DNA from: Synechococcus sp. MVIR-18-1
Lineage (GTDB): Bacteria > Cyanobacteriota > Cyanobacteriia > PCC-6307 > Cyanobiaceae
Length of the DNA: 64,000 nucleotides
Direction: 5' to 3'
Assembly: GCF_014279835.1 (NCBI RefSeq)
Contig: NZ_CP047942.1
Location: forward strand, 1,302,001-1,366,000
Numbering within the stretch: the first letter of the stretch is position 1; every line of letters begins with the position of its first letter. Below the pieces are notes generated by a model. That model was not told the DNA's origin, made no database searches, and was given only the letters and a program-made list of their open reading frames with translations. The translations under genes were made by a program, and so were the position numbers. Shown here piece after piece: positions 7,983 to 15,949 of the stretch.

Positions 7983-9002
7983 CTACTGCTGCGGCTGCAG
8001 CTGCAGCTTCAAATTCTCAGCGAGCGTGGTCTGCGGTTGTTCCTTGTATTGCTCCAAATACCGCCGTGCAAAGTGACCGCGGCTAGAGAAACCCATCGAT
8101 GCCGCGCTGTCACCAACACCCTTTACACCCAGGCTGGCGCGAAGGGCGGGCTCAAGCAGCAACTGCCTCACGCGGTCCATGCGGATGGAGCGCTGCAGCT
8201 CCAAAGGTGTGCGTTCGAAATGCTCGCGGGATCCTCGGAATAATGAGGTTCGAGATTGAAACAGCTCGGTGCTGAGGTCCTCCACGGTGACGGTTTTCAT
8301 AGGATTCTTGGCGCACCAGTGCAGCAGGTCGATGGCTGCTTCATGGCGTGCCTCTCGATTGGCGATGTGCATGGTGCGTGCCTGGGTTTGCTCAAAGCAG
8401 CGAATCACGATTTCGATCAACTGCTCGGGTTCTTCGTGGTTCGAATTCGAAGGGTTTTGCCCCTCTTGTATCGATTGGCTGAGCTGATCCTGCAGTGCCT
8501 GCCGAAGTTCCGGAAGCAGTTCGAGTTGGTTGGTGCTTTTCCAGCGTTCCAGGCTGAGCTGGCTTGCTCCCAGTCGGGCCAGGTGTTCCAGCAGAACGTC
8601 TTTGCCAATCACGATGGTGGCCAGCCGAGAACCAGCAGGCACCTTTAGATCGAAGTTGGTGAGTTGCTGGTTGTATCCCATCAGGGCTGGCCAAGACACG
8701 GGAATGCCCTGCGCGCGATAGGGCGATGTCGCATCGACATCATTTAGGGGGACAGCCAAGGTGCAAGCTGTCGATCGCCGGGTACCACTGAGAAACAGGC
8801 TTTGGTTCGTTTCGAGCAGATTGAAGCGAATGGCTCCGAGCTGATAGATGCGCAGTCGCCCTTGCAAAGGCCCGCGACTCATCTGCAGCGCGACAAGATC
8901 GGCAGACAGGGGCTTAAACAGCTCCTGCAGCCCATGGCAGCTGGAAAAGGGGCTGTCGAACTGAATCACCAAACAGGTGTCCTTAACAAGGCACGGATAC
9001 AA
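7983..9002 (-). CDS. AraC-family transcriptional regulator
   Basis: A protein of up to 339 residues with a C-terminal AraC/XylS double helix-turn-helix. The second helix region is seen in AASMGFSSRGHFARRYLEQY near the end, and the preceding one around SRTSLFRGSREHFERTPLEL. The N-terminal ~220 residues would sense a ligand, but no motif identifies it. The listed start is TTG at 9002; a stop closes the frame just upstream and no ATG occurs near, so the start is uncertain. It follows the secreted NHL protein by 70 bases on the same strand. It may regulate that gene or the nearby DUF1254 genes. Confidence 0.85.
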   Translation of the reverse strand: MYPCLVKDTCLVIQFDSPFSSCHGLQELFKPLSADLVALQMSRGPLQGRLRIYQLGAIRFNLLETNQSLFLSGTRRSTACTLAVPLNDVDATSPYRAQGIPVSWPALMGYNQQLTNFDLKVPAGSRLATIVIGKDVLLEHLARLGASQLSLERWKSTNQLELLPELRQALQDQLSQSIQEGQNPSNSNHEEPEQLIEIVIRCFEQTQARTMHIANREARHEAAIDLLHWCAKNPMKTVTVEDLSTELFQSRTSLFRGSREHFERTPLELQRSIRMDRVRQLLLEPALRASLGVKGVGDSAASMGFSSRGHFARRYLEQYKEQPQTTLAENLKLQLQPQQ

Positions 9003-9071
9003 CGAAGACTTTATTCAGCCTTCATTTGAGTCGCCACCTACAACGTGTTTTTGCGCGTGTTCAGTCGGGGG

Positions 9072-11093
9072 TTAATTGGGTTTACGCACCGCACCAAAGA
9101 GGGGATTTTGAACAGGTGCTGCTACGCCATACGTCACCACAAGTCCTTGGCCTCCTGGGAATGTTGAGGTGCGAGGGCTGTAGCTGTTGTTGATCACAAC
9201 ATCGGCGTCATACCAATTGTTGGCGCTCCAGATGTTGCCGGCATCATCCACAACAACATCTGTTGTGACTTGGATGACACCGCTTTGATAGTTGTGAATC
9301 ACATCGCCGGTGGTTTTCCCATCAGGGCATGTGGATGGGTCTGTTCCGCAGATGTGGATCAGGCTTTGACCGTAGAGGTTGCCAACCCAAACATTGTCGT
9401 TTCCGTCAATCGTGACGCCCCATGGCACGAAAGCGACTTCACCGGCCACTCCGTTTTTGATAATTTCAAGATTAGGAGAGATCAAGGCAAGATTGCCAAG
9501 AGTTTGGAGATTGGGGTTGGCCGCTGCAAAAGCAGCACCCGCCTCAAATTCCTGCATGATTGTCTTGGGCTGTTGAGGCGGGTTGGGTGTGCCAGGAGGC
9601 ATCACCGCACCTGCAGGTAGTGCTCCTGTCGGTGAATTGGATTGTTGAGAGATCCAGGCGTTGCCCTTGGAATCAATCGCAAGACCACGAGCTCCCAATG
9701 CCACCGTGACTGTTTTGTATTGATCAGGTGAATCACCCTGAATCACGGTGAGTTTGTTATTGAAGCTGCTGCTTACCCAAATGCGGTTTTGATCGTCTGT
9801 TGCCACTCCAAAGGGTGCTTGAAGGCCTTCGATGGAGATGCGTTCACCCTTCCTGAAATCTCCTCCAGGAAACTGAATCATGTAATTTCCAGTGTTGTCT
9901 GCTATCCAGACATCACCATTTTTAGATGTAGCAATTCCCTGAAGTTGGCCTACTTCTTTATCAATAGTGGCAGGTCCAAGTGCTGTTCCATCTTTGAGGT
10001 CAAACACACCAACTTTGTTGTTGAATGTGCCAACCCAAGCATAGTTTTCTGAGATTCCTGTTCCCCAGCCAACCCCGTCCAAGCCCTGTCCGTTGTAGCC
10101 AGTAATTGCCGGTGATTGCGCTGTTCCCGTTTGATCGAAGTGCGTCATGCCGCCACCAATGCTGTTCACCACACCGGATTGCGATCCGGGGATCCAGTTG
10201 GCTCCACTCCAGAGATGGCCCTTCTGGTCAAAGCTCAACTTTCCGAGTGCAAATGCACCACCACCCTGCAGTCTGATCGACAGGGAAAAACTCTCTGGTT
10301 GAAACAACAAATAGGGAAGCGATGCGGTTGTTCTTCGGTCAGAGTTTTGGCCAACAGGATAATTCTTATCAAATAGTCTGTATAACTTATCTGTATTTTT
10401 CCAGGGTAATTTCGCAATGCTTGTCATTGCATCAAGAGTATTCGTGGCTTCTGTTAGGGAGAAGAGCTGGGTGCAGGATTGTTGTTTTTGAGGATCCCCG
10501 CAAAGCGCTAAAAGGTTGGAAAGAACATTAATACGAGCAGCAGTTTCTGAATTAAGTAAGTTGAATCCATTGAGCAATGTCTCCCCAAATTCTCCTGTGC
10601 TTGGGTTGATTAGGTGCTTGACATGTCCTGAACCAATCGCCAAAGCATTTTTGCTGCCGATCAGTTGATCACCTTTTAATTGCTGAGCATTGGGCCAGAC
10701 AGATCCCACTGTGGTTCGTTCACTAATCGCGACAGTTCCATTCACTGTTTCATCGAGAACAGTGAGCATCGTGAGGCGATCAACCTTTGCATTGTTCACC
10801 GTTCCACCTGATGCGATCAGGTAGTGAACGGTTCCAGCGCTGGGCTTAACGGCCAGATCGAAACGTCCATCGCTTCTGGAACGCACAACGTTGACCCTCT
10901 TGGGCTGTGTCCCGCCTTGCGTTGTCCAGTGGGTGATCGAAGCATTAGCCACAGGTTGTCCCATCACAGAAACCTGGCCGCGTAGCGGCTTGTGGTCGCC
11001 AGCTTGTGCCGCTTGATCACCAGCAAAGCCAGCAAGGCTGATACCCAGGCCAGCGATCAACAGTCCTCGATTCAAGGCGTTGGTGAGGACCAT
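9072..11093 (-). CDS. Secreted NHL/Vgb-like beta-propeller protein
   Basis: A 673-residue exported protein. A signal peptide occupies about residues 1-31 (AGLGISLAGFAGDQAAQA). It is followed by a short carboxypeptidase-regulatory-like beta segment (LRGQVSVMGQPVANASI). From about residue 280 there are repeated blades of the form 'GNxWxAxNxxN' and 'WVGNLYGQS', typical of streptogramin-lyase/NHL beta-propellers. Such proteins bind or hydrolyse diverse ligands, and no catalytic set can be named here. It is upstream of the AraC gene on the same strand and divergent from the first DUF1254 gene. A 24-base perfect inverted repeat lies in the shared upstream region. Confidence 0.75.
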   Translation of the reverse strand: MVLTNALNRGLLIAGLGISLAGFAGDQAAQAGDHKPLRGQVSVMGQPVANASITHWTTQGGTQPKRVNVVRSRSDGRFDLAVKPSAGTVHYLIASGGTVNNAKVDRLTMLTVLDETVNGTVAISERTTVGSVWPNAQQLKGDQLIGSKNALAIGSGHVKHLINPSTGEFGETLLNGFNLLNSETAARINVLSNLLALCGDPQKQQSCTQLFSLTEATNTLDAMTSIAKLPWKNTDKLYRLFDKNYPVGQNSDRRTTASLPYLLFQPESFSLSIRLQGGGAFALGKLSFDQKGHLWSGANWIPGSQSGVVNSIGGGMTHFDQTGTAQSPAITGYNGQGLDGVGWGTGISENYAWVGTFNNKVGVFDLKDGTALGPATIDKEVGQLQGIATSKNGDVWIADNTGNYMIQFPGGDFRKGERISIEGLQAPFGVATDDQNRIWVSSSFNNKLTVIQGDSPDQYKTVTVALGARGLAIDSKGNAWISQQSNSPTGALPAGAVMPPGTPNPPQQPKTIMQEFEAGAAFAAANPNLQTLGNLALISPNLEIIKNGVAGEVAFVPWGVTIDGNDNVWVGNLYGQSLIHICGTDPSTCPDGKTTGDVIHNYQSGVIQVTTDVVVDDAGNIWSANNWYDADVVINNSYSPRTSTFPGGQGLVVTYGVAAPVQNPLFGAVRKPN

Positions 11094-11501
11094 GCAATGG
11101 ATGGGCGAATCCTTTCTTGTTAGAGGGGGTCACTGCCCTTGCCACCCCCTCAACGGGCATCTTGTACGAATGGGCTCATGGGAGCCCATTCAGCAGGTTT
11201 CGTTAGTGCTTCTCACTCGGTCAGTGCCGTTGAAAAACCTCACGGGCAGCGAACCGCTCGTGAGGCCAAGTGGAGCTCAGAAGTAGGTCCCGTGCAAGTC
11301 AGCCGGAATCTCGAGATTCTGAGGCTCATCGCATTGGCTGGCTTGTTCAGCCAGTTGTGCCAGAGCGATTGATTCCGGTGGAAGCGGAACGCTGCACGCC
11401 TCGAGAAGAAAAAGAATGCACGATCAGGACCATTTTTATATGTAGCTCGAATATCGTTTAAGTCAAATAAAAACGACTCAAACCAGAGTTTTTACATCTT
11501 C
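11094..11501. other. Divergent intergenic region with hairpins
   Basis: About 400 bases between the NHL gene (minus) and the DUF1254 gene (plus). It holds the 10-bp inverted repeat at 11168-11191 and a 7-bp one at 11240-11267 (CCTCACG with CGTGAGG). Short ORFs here look like non-coding shadows. Confidence 0.5.
11168..11191. repeat. Perfect 10-bp inverted repeat, 4-base loop
   Basis: GAATGGGCTC, loop ATGG, then GAGCCCATTC. No T-run follows on either strand, so it is not a standard terminator. Its position 75 bases upstream of the NHL gene fits an operator or a leader hairpin. Confidence 0.6.
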
Positions 11502-13061
11502 ATGCGTGCTCTCCCGATCGCTTTGACCTTGGGCCTTTTGTTTGGGGGATTAGCTGAGCGAGGACAGATCGCCCAAGCTCAATCCGTTGATGTCACAACC
11601 ATCAAAGATGAACTTAGCCCCAGTGAATTCAGGGCCTATGGAGAAAGTTCACCTAAGAAACTGAAATCTCGCCTTGGTGAACTCACATTCACCAAGGGCG
11701 GTTTTGCAGGCGGTTACCCCAGTCTTGAGACCATCGATACTCTTAAGAATGAGCTCGATTTTCAAAAGGCAACACAGGCGTACATCTGGGCCGCTCCGAT
11801 TGTCAGTTATGCCCGATGGCTTGAGTCCCATGAAGAGCTTTTCGGTGCCAAAGATGGCCAGATCGTGCGGCTCACCTCTCCTAAGGCGAAGCAGGGAATT
11901 CTGACGGCAAATGCCACAACTCCCTATGCAGTTGCCTTTGCCGATCTCTCTAGAACAGGGCCACTGGTTTTTGACATTCCCAAAGGACTGTCAGCAGGGG
12001 TTGTCAATGACATCTGGCAGCGTGGCATTCATGATTTCGGGATGTCTGGTCCGGATCAGGGCAATGGCGCGAAGCTGCTCGTCCTTGCGCCTCAGATGGC
12101 CATCCCCGATGGTTTGGATACCAATGAGTACACCGTCATTCGCAATGGCTCGAACATTGCGTTTTTTGGGATCAGGGCTCTGATGCCTGATCCTGCTGAG
12201 GCGGATCAGCTGTTATCAAGTTTCCGCATCTTTCCCTATGCAGAACGTGCCAATCCCACCCTGAATCCGATCATTGATGTGGATGAAAGCACGGAGTGGG
12301 GGCAATGGCAGCCCCATGGGATGGCCTACTGGAAGGCATTGAAAAAAATCATGGATCGCGAAGTTTTTGAAGATCGCGATCGCTTCTTTTTGAGCATGCT
12401 CGCCTCGCTTGGTCTGGAGAAGGGCCAACCCTTACAGCTCACGGCGACTCAGGCTGAGGTCTTGAAAGAAGCTGCCGTGATCGGTGAGGCCATGCTCAAA
12501 TCGATCACCTTTGACAAGCCCTTCTCAAACAATGATCTTTACAAGGGCACGAACTGGGATCAGCTGATGGTGGTCACAGTGGATGACCGAGATGGTGATA
12601 TGGATCAGCTATATCGCAGGGCTGCCTTTACCTGGGAGGCTGTTTCAAGGGGCAAGGCTTATTACATCGAGAAGGCAGGCATCGGACAGCAATACCGGAC
12701 GGCTTACAAGGATGGCAATGGCAACTTTTTGGAAGGCGACAAGCACTACAAGCTGACGATGCCGCCCAATGCGCCTGCGGAGGTGTTCTGGTCGATTGTG
12801 GTTTATGACGTCAATTCGCGCACGCTGATTCTCAACGATGAAGGCAGGGCTGCACTGAGCTCAAGAACGGGTCTGATTGAAAACGACGATGGTTCAGTGA
12901 CGATGCACTTCAGCCCTGAATTGCCGGACGGCGTTGAAAAAGCCAATTGGATTCAAACCAATCCCAAGGAGAGCTGGTTCTCCTATCTGCGCTTTTACGG
13001 ACCGACTCAGGCCTATTTCGATCAGACCTATCCCTTGCAGGACATCATGCCTGTGAACTAA
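11502..13061 (+). CDS. Periplasmic DUF1254/DUF1214 protein
   Basis: A 519-residue exported protein. The signal peptide covers about residues 1-26 (ALPIALTLGLLFGGL, then AQAQS). DUF1254 follows from about residue 60 (LGELTFTKGGFAGGYPS; TQAYIWAAPIVSYARW; TPYAVAFADLSRTGPLVFDIP). DUF1214 occupies the C-terminus (YKLTMPPNAPAEVFWSIVVYD; PKESWFSYLRFYGP). Function of these widespread exported proteins is not established. Downstream lies a broken paralogue with its own ribosome site, and a further DUF1254 gene sits on the opposite strand, so this is a small paralogue cluster. The start ATG and leader fit well. Confidence 0.88.
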   Translation: MRALPIALTLGLLFGGLAERGQIAQAQSVDVTTIKDELSPSEFRAYGESSPKKLKSRLGELTFTKGGFAGGYPSLETIDTLKNELDFQKATQAYIWAAPIVSYARWLESHEELFGAKDGQIVRLTSPKAKQGILTANATTPYAVAFADLSRTGPLVFDIPKGLSAGVVNDIWQRGIHDFGMSGPDQGNGAKLLVLAPQMAIPDGLDTNEYTVIRNGSNIAFFGIRALMPDPAEADQLLSSFRIFPYAERANPTLNPIIDVDESTEWGQWQPHGMAYWKALKKIMDREVFEDRDRFFLSMLASLGLEKGQPLQLTATQAEVLKEAAVIGEAMLKSITFDKPFSNNDLYKGTNWDQLMVVTVDDRDGDMDQLYRRAAFTWEAVSRGKAYYIEKAGIGQQYRTAYKDGNGNFLEGDKHYKLTMPPNAPAEVFWSIVVYDVNSRTLILNDEGRAALSSRTGLIENDDGSVTMHFSPELPDGVEKANWIQTNPKESWFSYLRFYGPTQAYFDQTYPLQDIMPVN

Positions 13062-13185
13062 CGATTGCATGAGAAAGCCCCATCAATGGGCTACTACAGG
13101 AAGGGCTACTCGGGGCGCGAGATCAGTCCTTCCTGTTACATCAATGTCTTCAGGCAATCCAACTCAACAATAAGGAGATAAGAAA

Positions 13186-13463
13186 ATGAGAACCAAGCAC
13201 TTCATCCTCACCGCCGCGGTTCTTGCAGGATCATTGCCGTTTCACCCCTTCAACCGTAGGAGAGTCCAACCTATAAAGCGAAGGTTCCCGAGGTATTGCT
13301 AACTCCCGACAAGATGGAGAGCAGCTATCTCGGTGAACTGAGATTTCAAGACGGTTTTCCAACGAAGGAAACTGCCTACAAAGTCAGCAACTTCGTAGAC
13401 ATCTCCCGTGCGGTCGAACTGTTCATCAATGGAACGCCAGGCGACTTCGAATCAGTTAAATAG
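13186..13463 (+). pseudogene. Truncated, frameshifted DUF1254 paralogue
   Basis: AAGGAG at 13172-13177 precedes an ATG at 13186 that opens a signal peptide (MRTKHFILTAAVLAGSLPF). The frame then runs into a TAA. One frame over, from about 13271 to the TAG at 13463, the sequence reads as the start of a DUF1254 domain: YKAKVPEVLLTPDKM, then SYLGELRFQDGFP. The latter aligns by eye to SRLGELTFTKGGFAGGYP of the intact gene just upstream. The signal peptide, spacing and domain start are thus present, but the frame is broken and more than 400 residues are missing. It is read as a decayed third copy. Confidence 0.7.
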
Positions 13464-13580
13464 CTGGACAATTAACATTTAAGAAACGCATTTGCTTTTG
13501 ATTGAAGTTGAGAGTGACTGGCTAGGTAAGCCAAGTTGTCTCTAGTTTTTTGTGCAACTGGTCGTGATTGCGAGCAACCG

Positions 13581-13607
13581 CTGGATGCAGCAACTGCATC
13601 CAGTTTT
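13581..13607 (+). terminator. Intrinsic terminator after the DUF1254 remnant
   Basis: A perfect 10-bp stem CTGGATGCAG/CTGCATCCAG with loop CAA is followed by TTTT. It would end plus-strand transcripts from the DUF1254 gene and its remnant. Confidence 0.7.
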
Positions 13608-13673
13608 CGAACGGCATGATTGTGCCGCTCGATTCGTCGTTCTTGAAGAAGCAGCTGTCTCAACCGTTTTTCA

Positions 13674-14723
13674 TTACTGCTTCTGGACCTTCACTTTCAT
13701 GATCGCTCCAGGGGCTGGCACGTACGCACGAAGGACTCCATAAAAGTCTTTGCCGGTGGGAATTCCGTTTTTTCCACCCCCACTAGGACTCAGCGTGATT
13801 GTTGTTGTGCCGTCTTGGTTCGGCTCTGAGGAAAATGTGGTCTGGTCGTAGATCTTCAGATCGTTTGGGATCAGCAGTTTGTTATCGGTTCCGTAGAGGG
13901 TCACTGAGAAGTAGCCGCCTGAGTTGTAGAGACCAGAGGGCACAGTCAGGGTGTAGGTCGCATCACCTCGAAGTGGTGCGCCAGTGTCGTCAACCATGAT
14001 CGCGCCGTAACGAACCGTGTCCGCTGGCGTTCCTAGTTGACCCAGCTTGACTCCGGCTGCGAGGTCCAGGAAGCTGATGTCGCCGCTGACCCGACCGAAG
14101 GCTTCATCCGGGTTGAGATAGGAGATCACCGTATCGATAACGGCCTGGGCGTTCTTTGTTGTCTCTGAACTGAATTGCTGAACCTCACGCTGCATGTCTC
14201 CCTTACCACCCTGCAACTGGAATTGGCTACGGGAGGCGACAACGGCGTCAAGGTTGTCGACAACCACCATCCTGGTCAACACAAGACCCTGATCCGTTTC
14301 AAGCTCGACCACCTCAAAGTCACCTGCGGGGACCGCCTGGCCTGGTCGCTTGAGCAGGATCGGCTTTGCTGGGTTGGTGATGACAGCCGGCACGTTGTGC
14401 TTCATATCGAAGACCGACACCGACAGGAATTTGTCGTAAGTCGGCGTTGTGAGAATCGCCGGGCCGTCTGAGATCGAAAACCAGTTGTAGCCGTAGTCAA
14501 CAGTGGCTTGAGGCGTAACCACCGTCGTGTCGCTGGGATCCACCAAACCGGTGAACTTGAAGCTCCCCTTCTCGTTTTTCTCCAGCCAAGTGTTCATCAT
14601 CTTGACCTGTTCCTGATTCGGATACTCCCTCAAGTACGACTCGACAGTTTCCTGCGCTGCTGCGATTGGACACAGAGTCAGCAGAGGCAGAAGACAGAGA
14701 AAACGACGAAGGCGGTGAGACAT
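13674..14723 (-). CDS. Exported DUF1254/DUF1214 protein
   Basis: With the ATG at 14723 the product has 349 residues and begins with a clean signal peptide (MSHRLRRFLCLLPLLTLCPIAAA). An in-frame start at 14768 would place 15 odd residues before it and is disfavoured. The DUF1254 part is seen in VTPQATVDYGYNWFSIS and TPTYDKFLSVSVFDM. The DUF1214-like C-terminus includes SGGYFSVTLYGTDNKLL and ends in a lysine-rich tail. It is shorter than the 519-residue relative at 11502 and faces it across the broken copy. Function unknown; export to the periplasm is inferred from the leader. Confidence 0.82.
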   Translation of the reverse strand: MSHRLRRFLCLLPLLTLCPIAAAQETVESYLREYPNQEQVKMMNTWLEKNEKGSFKFTGLVDPSDTTVVTPQATVDYGYNWFSISDGPAILTTPTYDKFLSVSVFDMKHNVPAVITNPAKPILLKRPGQAVPAGDFEVVELETDQGLVLTRMVVVDNLDAVVASRSQFQLQGGKGDMQREVQQFSSETTKNAQAVIDTVISYLNPDEAFGRVSGDISFLDLAAGVKLGQLGTPADTVRYGAIMVDDTGAPLRGDATYTLTVPSGLYNSGGYFSVTLYGTDNKLLIPNDLKIYDQTTFSSEPNQDGTTTITLSPSGGGKNGIPTGKDFYGVLRAYVPAPGAIMKVKVQKQ

Positions 14724-15095
14724 CTCAGAAATTCTTGAGGGGAGCGCGGTTTGGCTCCCTGATTGCAATATTTTTGCAGCTATCCGACTGATATCACCGA
14801 CTTTGTTATCGACAGCTCAATTCACTTTTGGGTTTGATCACCTACGTCTCGAGGTGTTGGTGGTGGCCCTATGAATGCCATTGAGGGCATCTCGGCAAAA
14901 GACTCAAGCTGGTCCCAAGTTGCCGCTACTGGCACCATCACAGGCCTAAGACATCGATCACCCACTGCTCCAAGAATTAGCTTCCGCCGTTGGAATCGTC
15001 TGAACCCGATTAGATCAACTGCAGTTTTTGCTTTTCTTTTTGCAGCAATGCATCTGTCTTTAAAAGCTATTGATCTCACTTCAAAACGATCCTTG
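14724..15095. other. Gap without a convincing gene
   Basis: About 370 bases. A minus-strand ORF at 14822-15079 lies 16 bases beyond the three-gene membrane operon, but its composition is not clearly protein-like. No terminator or promoter is recognised. Confidence 0.4.
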
Positions 15096-15368
15096 TTATC
15101 TGGAAGGTTTCAAAAGCATGGCAAGTCCTGACACTGTCACCAAGATGGTGAGCACCCCCAGCAGCATTGGATAAACAGGTTGGAGATTGAGCCAGCCAAA
15201 CTGCCCGGTATGGACTTTGAGGAGCCAAAAGGCATCAATTCCTTGCTCTAGAAGAAGGCTATAAAGCGAGCCTGTGCTCGCGGTAAGCAAAAGCGGTAGA
15301 GCAGCAAGCGGCACCAACCACCTGTGAATGCGTCGTGCTTTTCGCTGGGTCTGGACTCCAGGTTTCAT
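15096..15368 (-). CDS. Small PepSY-TM-like membrane protein
   Basis: A 90-residue protein with an Arg-rich start (RKARRIHRWL) and two hydrophobic segments, about residues 18-42 and 63-86. The RKxxRxxHRWL-type opening and the placement of the helices resemble a minimal PepSY-associated transmembrane unit, as found in iron/copper-related membrane reductases, but only the membrane part is present. Its ATG overlaps the TGA of the DUF3721 gene by 4 bases, so the two are translationally coupled. Specific function unknown. Confidence 0.65.
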   Translation of the reverse strand: MKPGVQTQRKARRIHRWLVPLAALPLLLTASTGSLYSLLLEQGIDAFWLLKVHTGQFGWLNLQPVYPMLLGVLTILVTVSGLAMLLKPSR

Positions 15369-15586
15369 TGCTTGCGTAGTTGTTGGTGCAGTTCTCGTTC
15401 ATCCGCACAAGGCATCCATTTCCCATTGTTTTGATGGACGCTCGTACAGCCAATGTCATCGGCTCGCGCCTGAGCCTCGGCCTCAGTGGAGTAAAGGCCT
15501 TTGCCATGGGCAAGCGCTGGGCTGCTCCCTACAAAGACTGCCACCAGAGCGATCGCAACTGACATCAATGACTCGGTCTTGATCAT
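15365..15586 (-). CDS. Exported DUF3721 protein
   Basis: Starting at the ATG at 15586, the product has 73 residues: a signal peptide to about SSPALA-HG, then a DUF3721 core with YSTEAEAQARADDIGC and GKWMPCADERE. Two cysteines, one in DDIGCTSVHQ and one in KWMPCADE, are the conserved pair of this family. An upstream in-frame start at 15700 would overlap the preceding gene and hide the signal peptide, so it is rejected. The protein is likely periplasmic; the family has no proven function. It is the middle gene of a three-gene minus-strand set. Confidence 0.78.
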   Translation of the reverse strand: MIKTESLMSVAIALVAVFVGSSPALAHGKGLYSTEAEAQARADDIGCTSVHQNNGKWMPCADERELHQQLRKQ

Positions 15587-15591
15587 CAAAT

Positions 15592-15849
15592 TCAGAGGCC
15601 TTCGCAGTGTTCCACGGCCTTGAGATAATTCATTGTGCCGGGAGTTGTTAGCCCCTTGGGGTTGATCGCCACACGCAAAGCAACCTGCGCATCGACGCAA
15701 CGGTTGTAGCGATGGGTCTTAACGGCTTGTGGAATCAAAAGAATGACGATTGACAGCAAGCTGATGCTGCTGATGAATGCCAACACCGGGTAGGCATGCG
15801 ACCGAACCATTTCCCGCGCGGTCAATCTTTGCTCGGTGTGATCACTCAT
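15592..15849 (-). CDS. Small single-pass membrane protein
   Basis: An 85-residue protein with one hydrophobic segment (about residues 20-42, VLAFISSISLLSIVILLIP) and a C-terminal domain containing two cysteines (NRCVDAQ and EHCEGL). The two cysteines would lie outside the cytoplasm if the N-terminus is inside. It is the first gene of the set with DUF3721 and the PepSY-TM-like protein, 5 bases before the DUF3721 ATG. No family is recognised. Co-transcription suggests a shared envelope role. Confidence 0.6.
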   Translation of the reverse strand: MSDHTEQRLTAREMVRSHAYPVLAFISSISLLSIVILLIPQAVKTHRYNRCVDAQVALRVAINPKGLTTPGTMNYLKAVEHCEGL

Positions 15850-15949
15850 GAAACATGTCGACTGTCCTCAACATGACCAAGATCGTCGAATGCTCAGTCA
15901 TGCCAGGTAGTTTAAGTGGAATGAATGACAGTTGGATTTCTGTGTTTTC

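Noticed and set aside
13096-13136. ACAGGAAGG / CCTTCCTGT repeat as a terminator of the first DUF1254 gene
   Set aside because: The loop is long and no T-run follows; the hairpin at 13581 is a better terminator.
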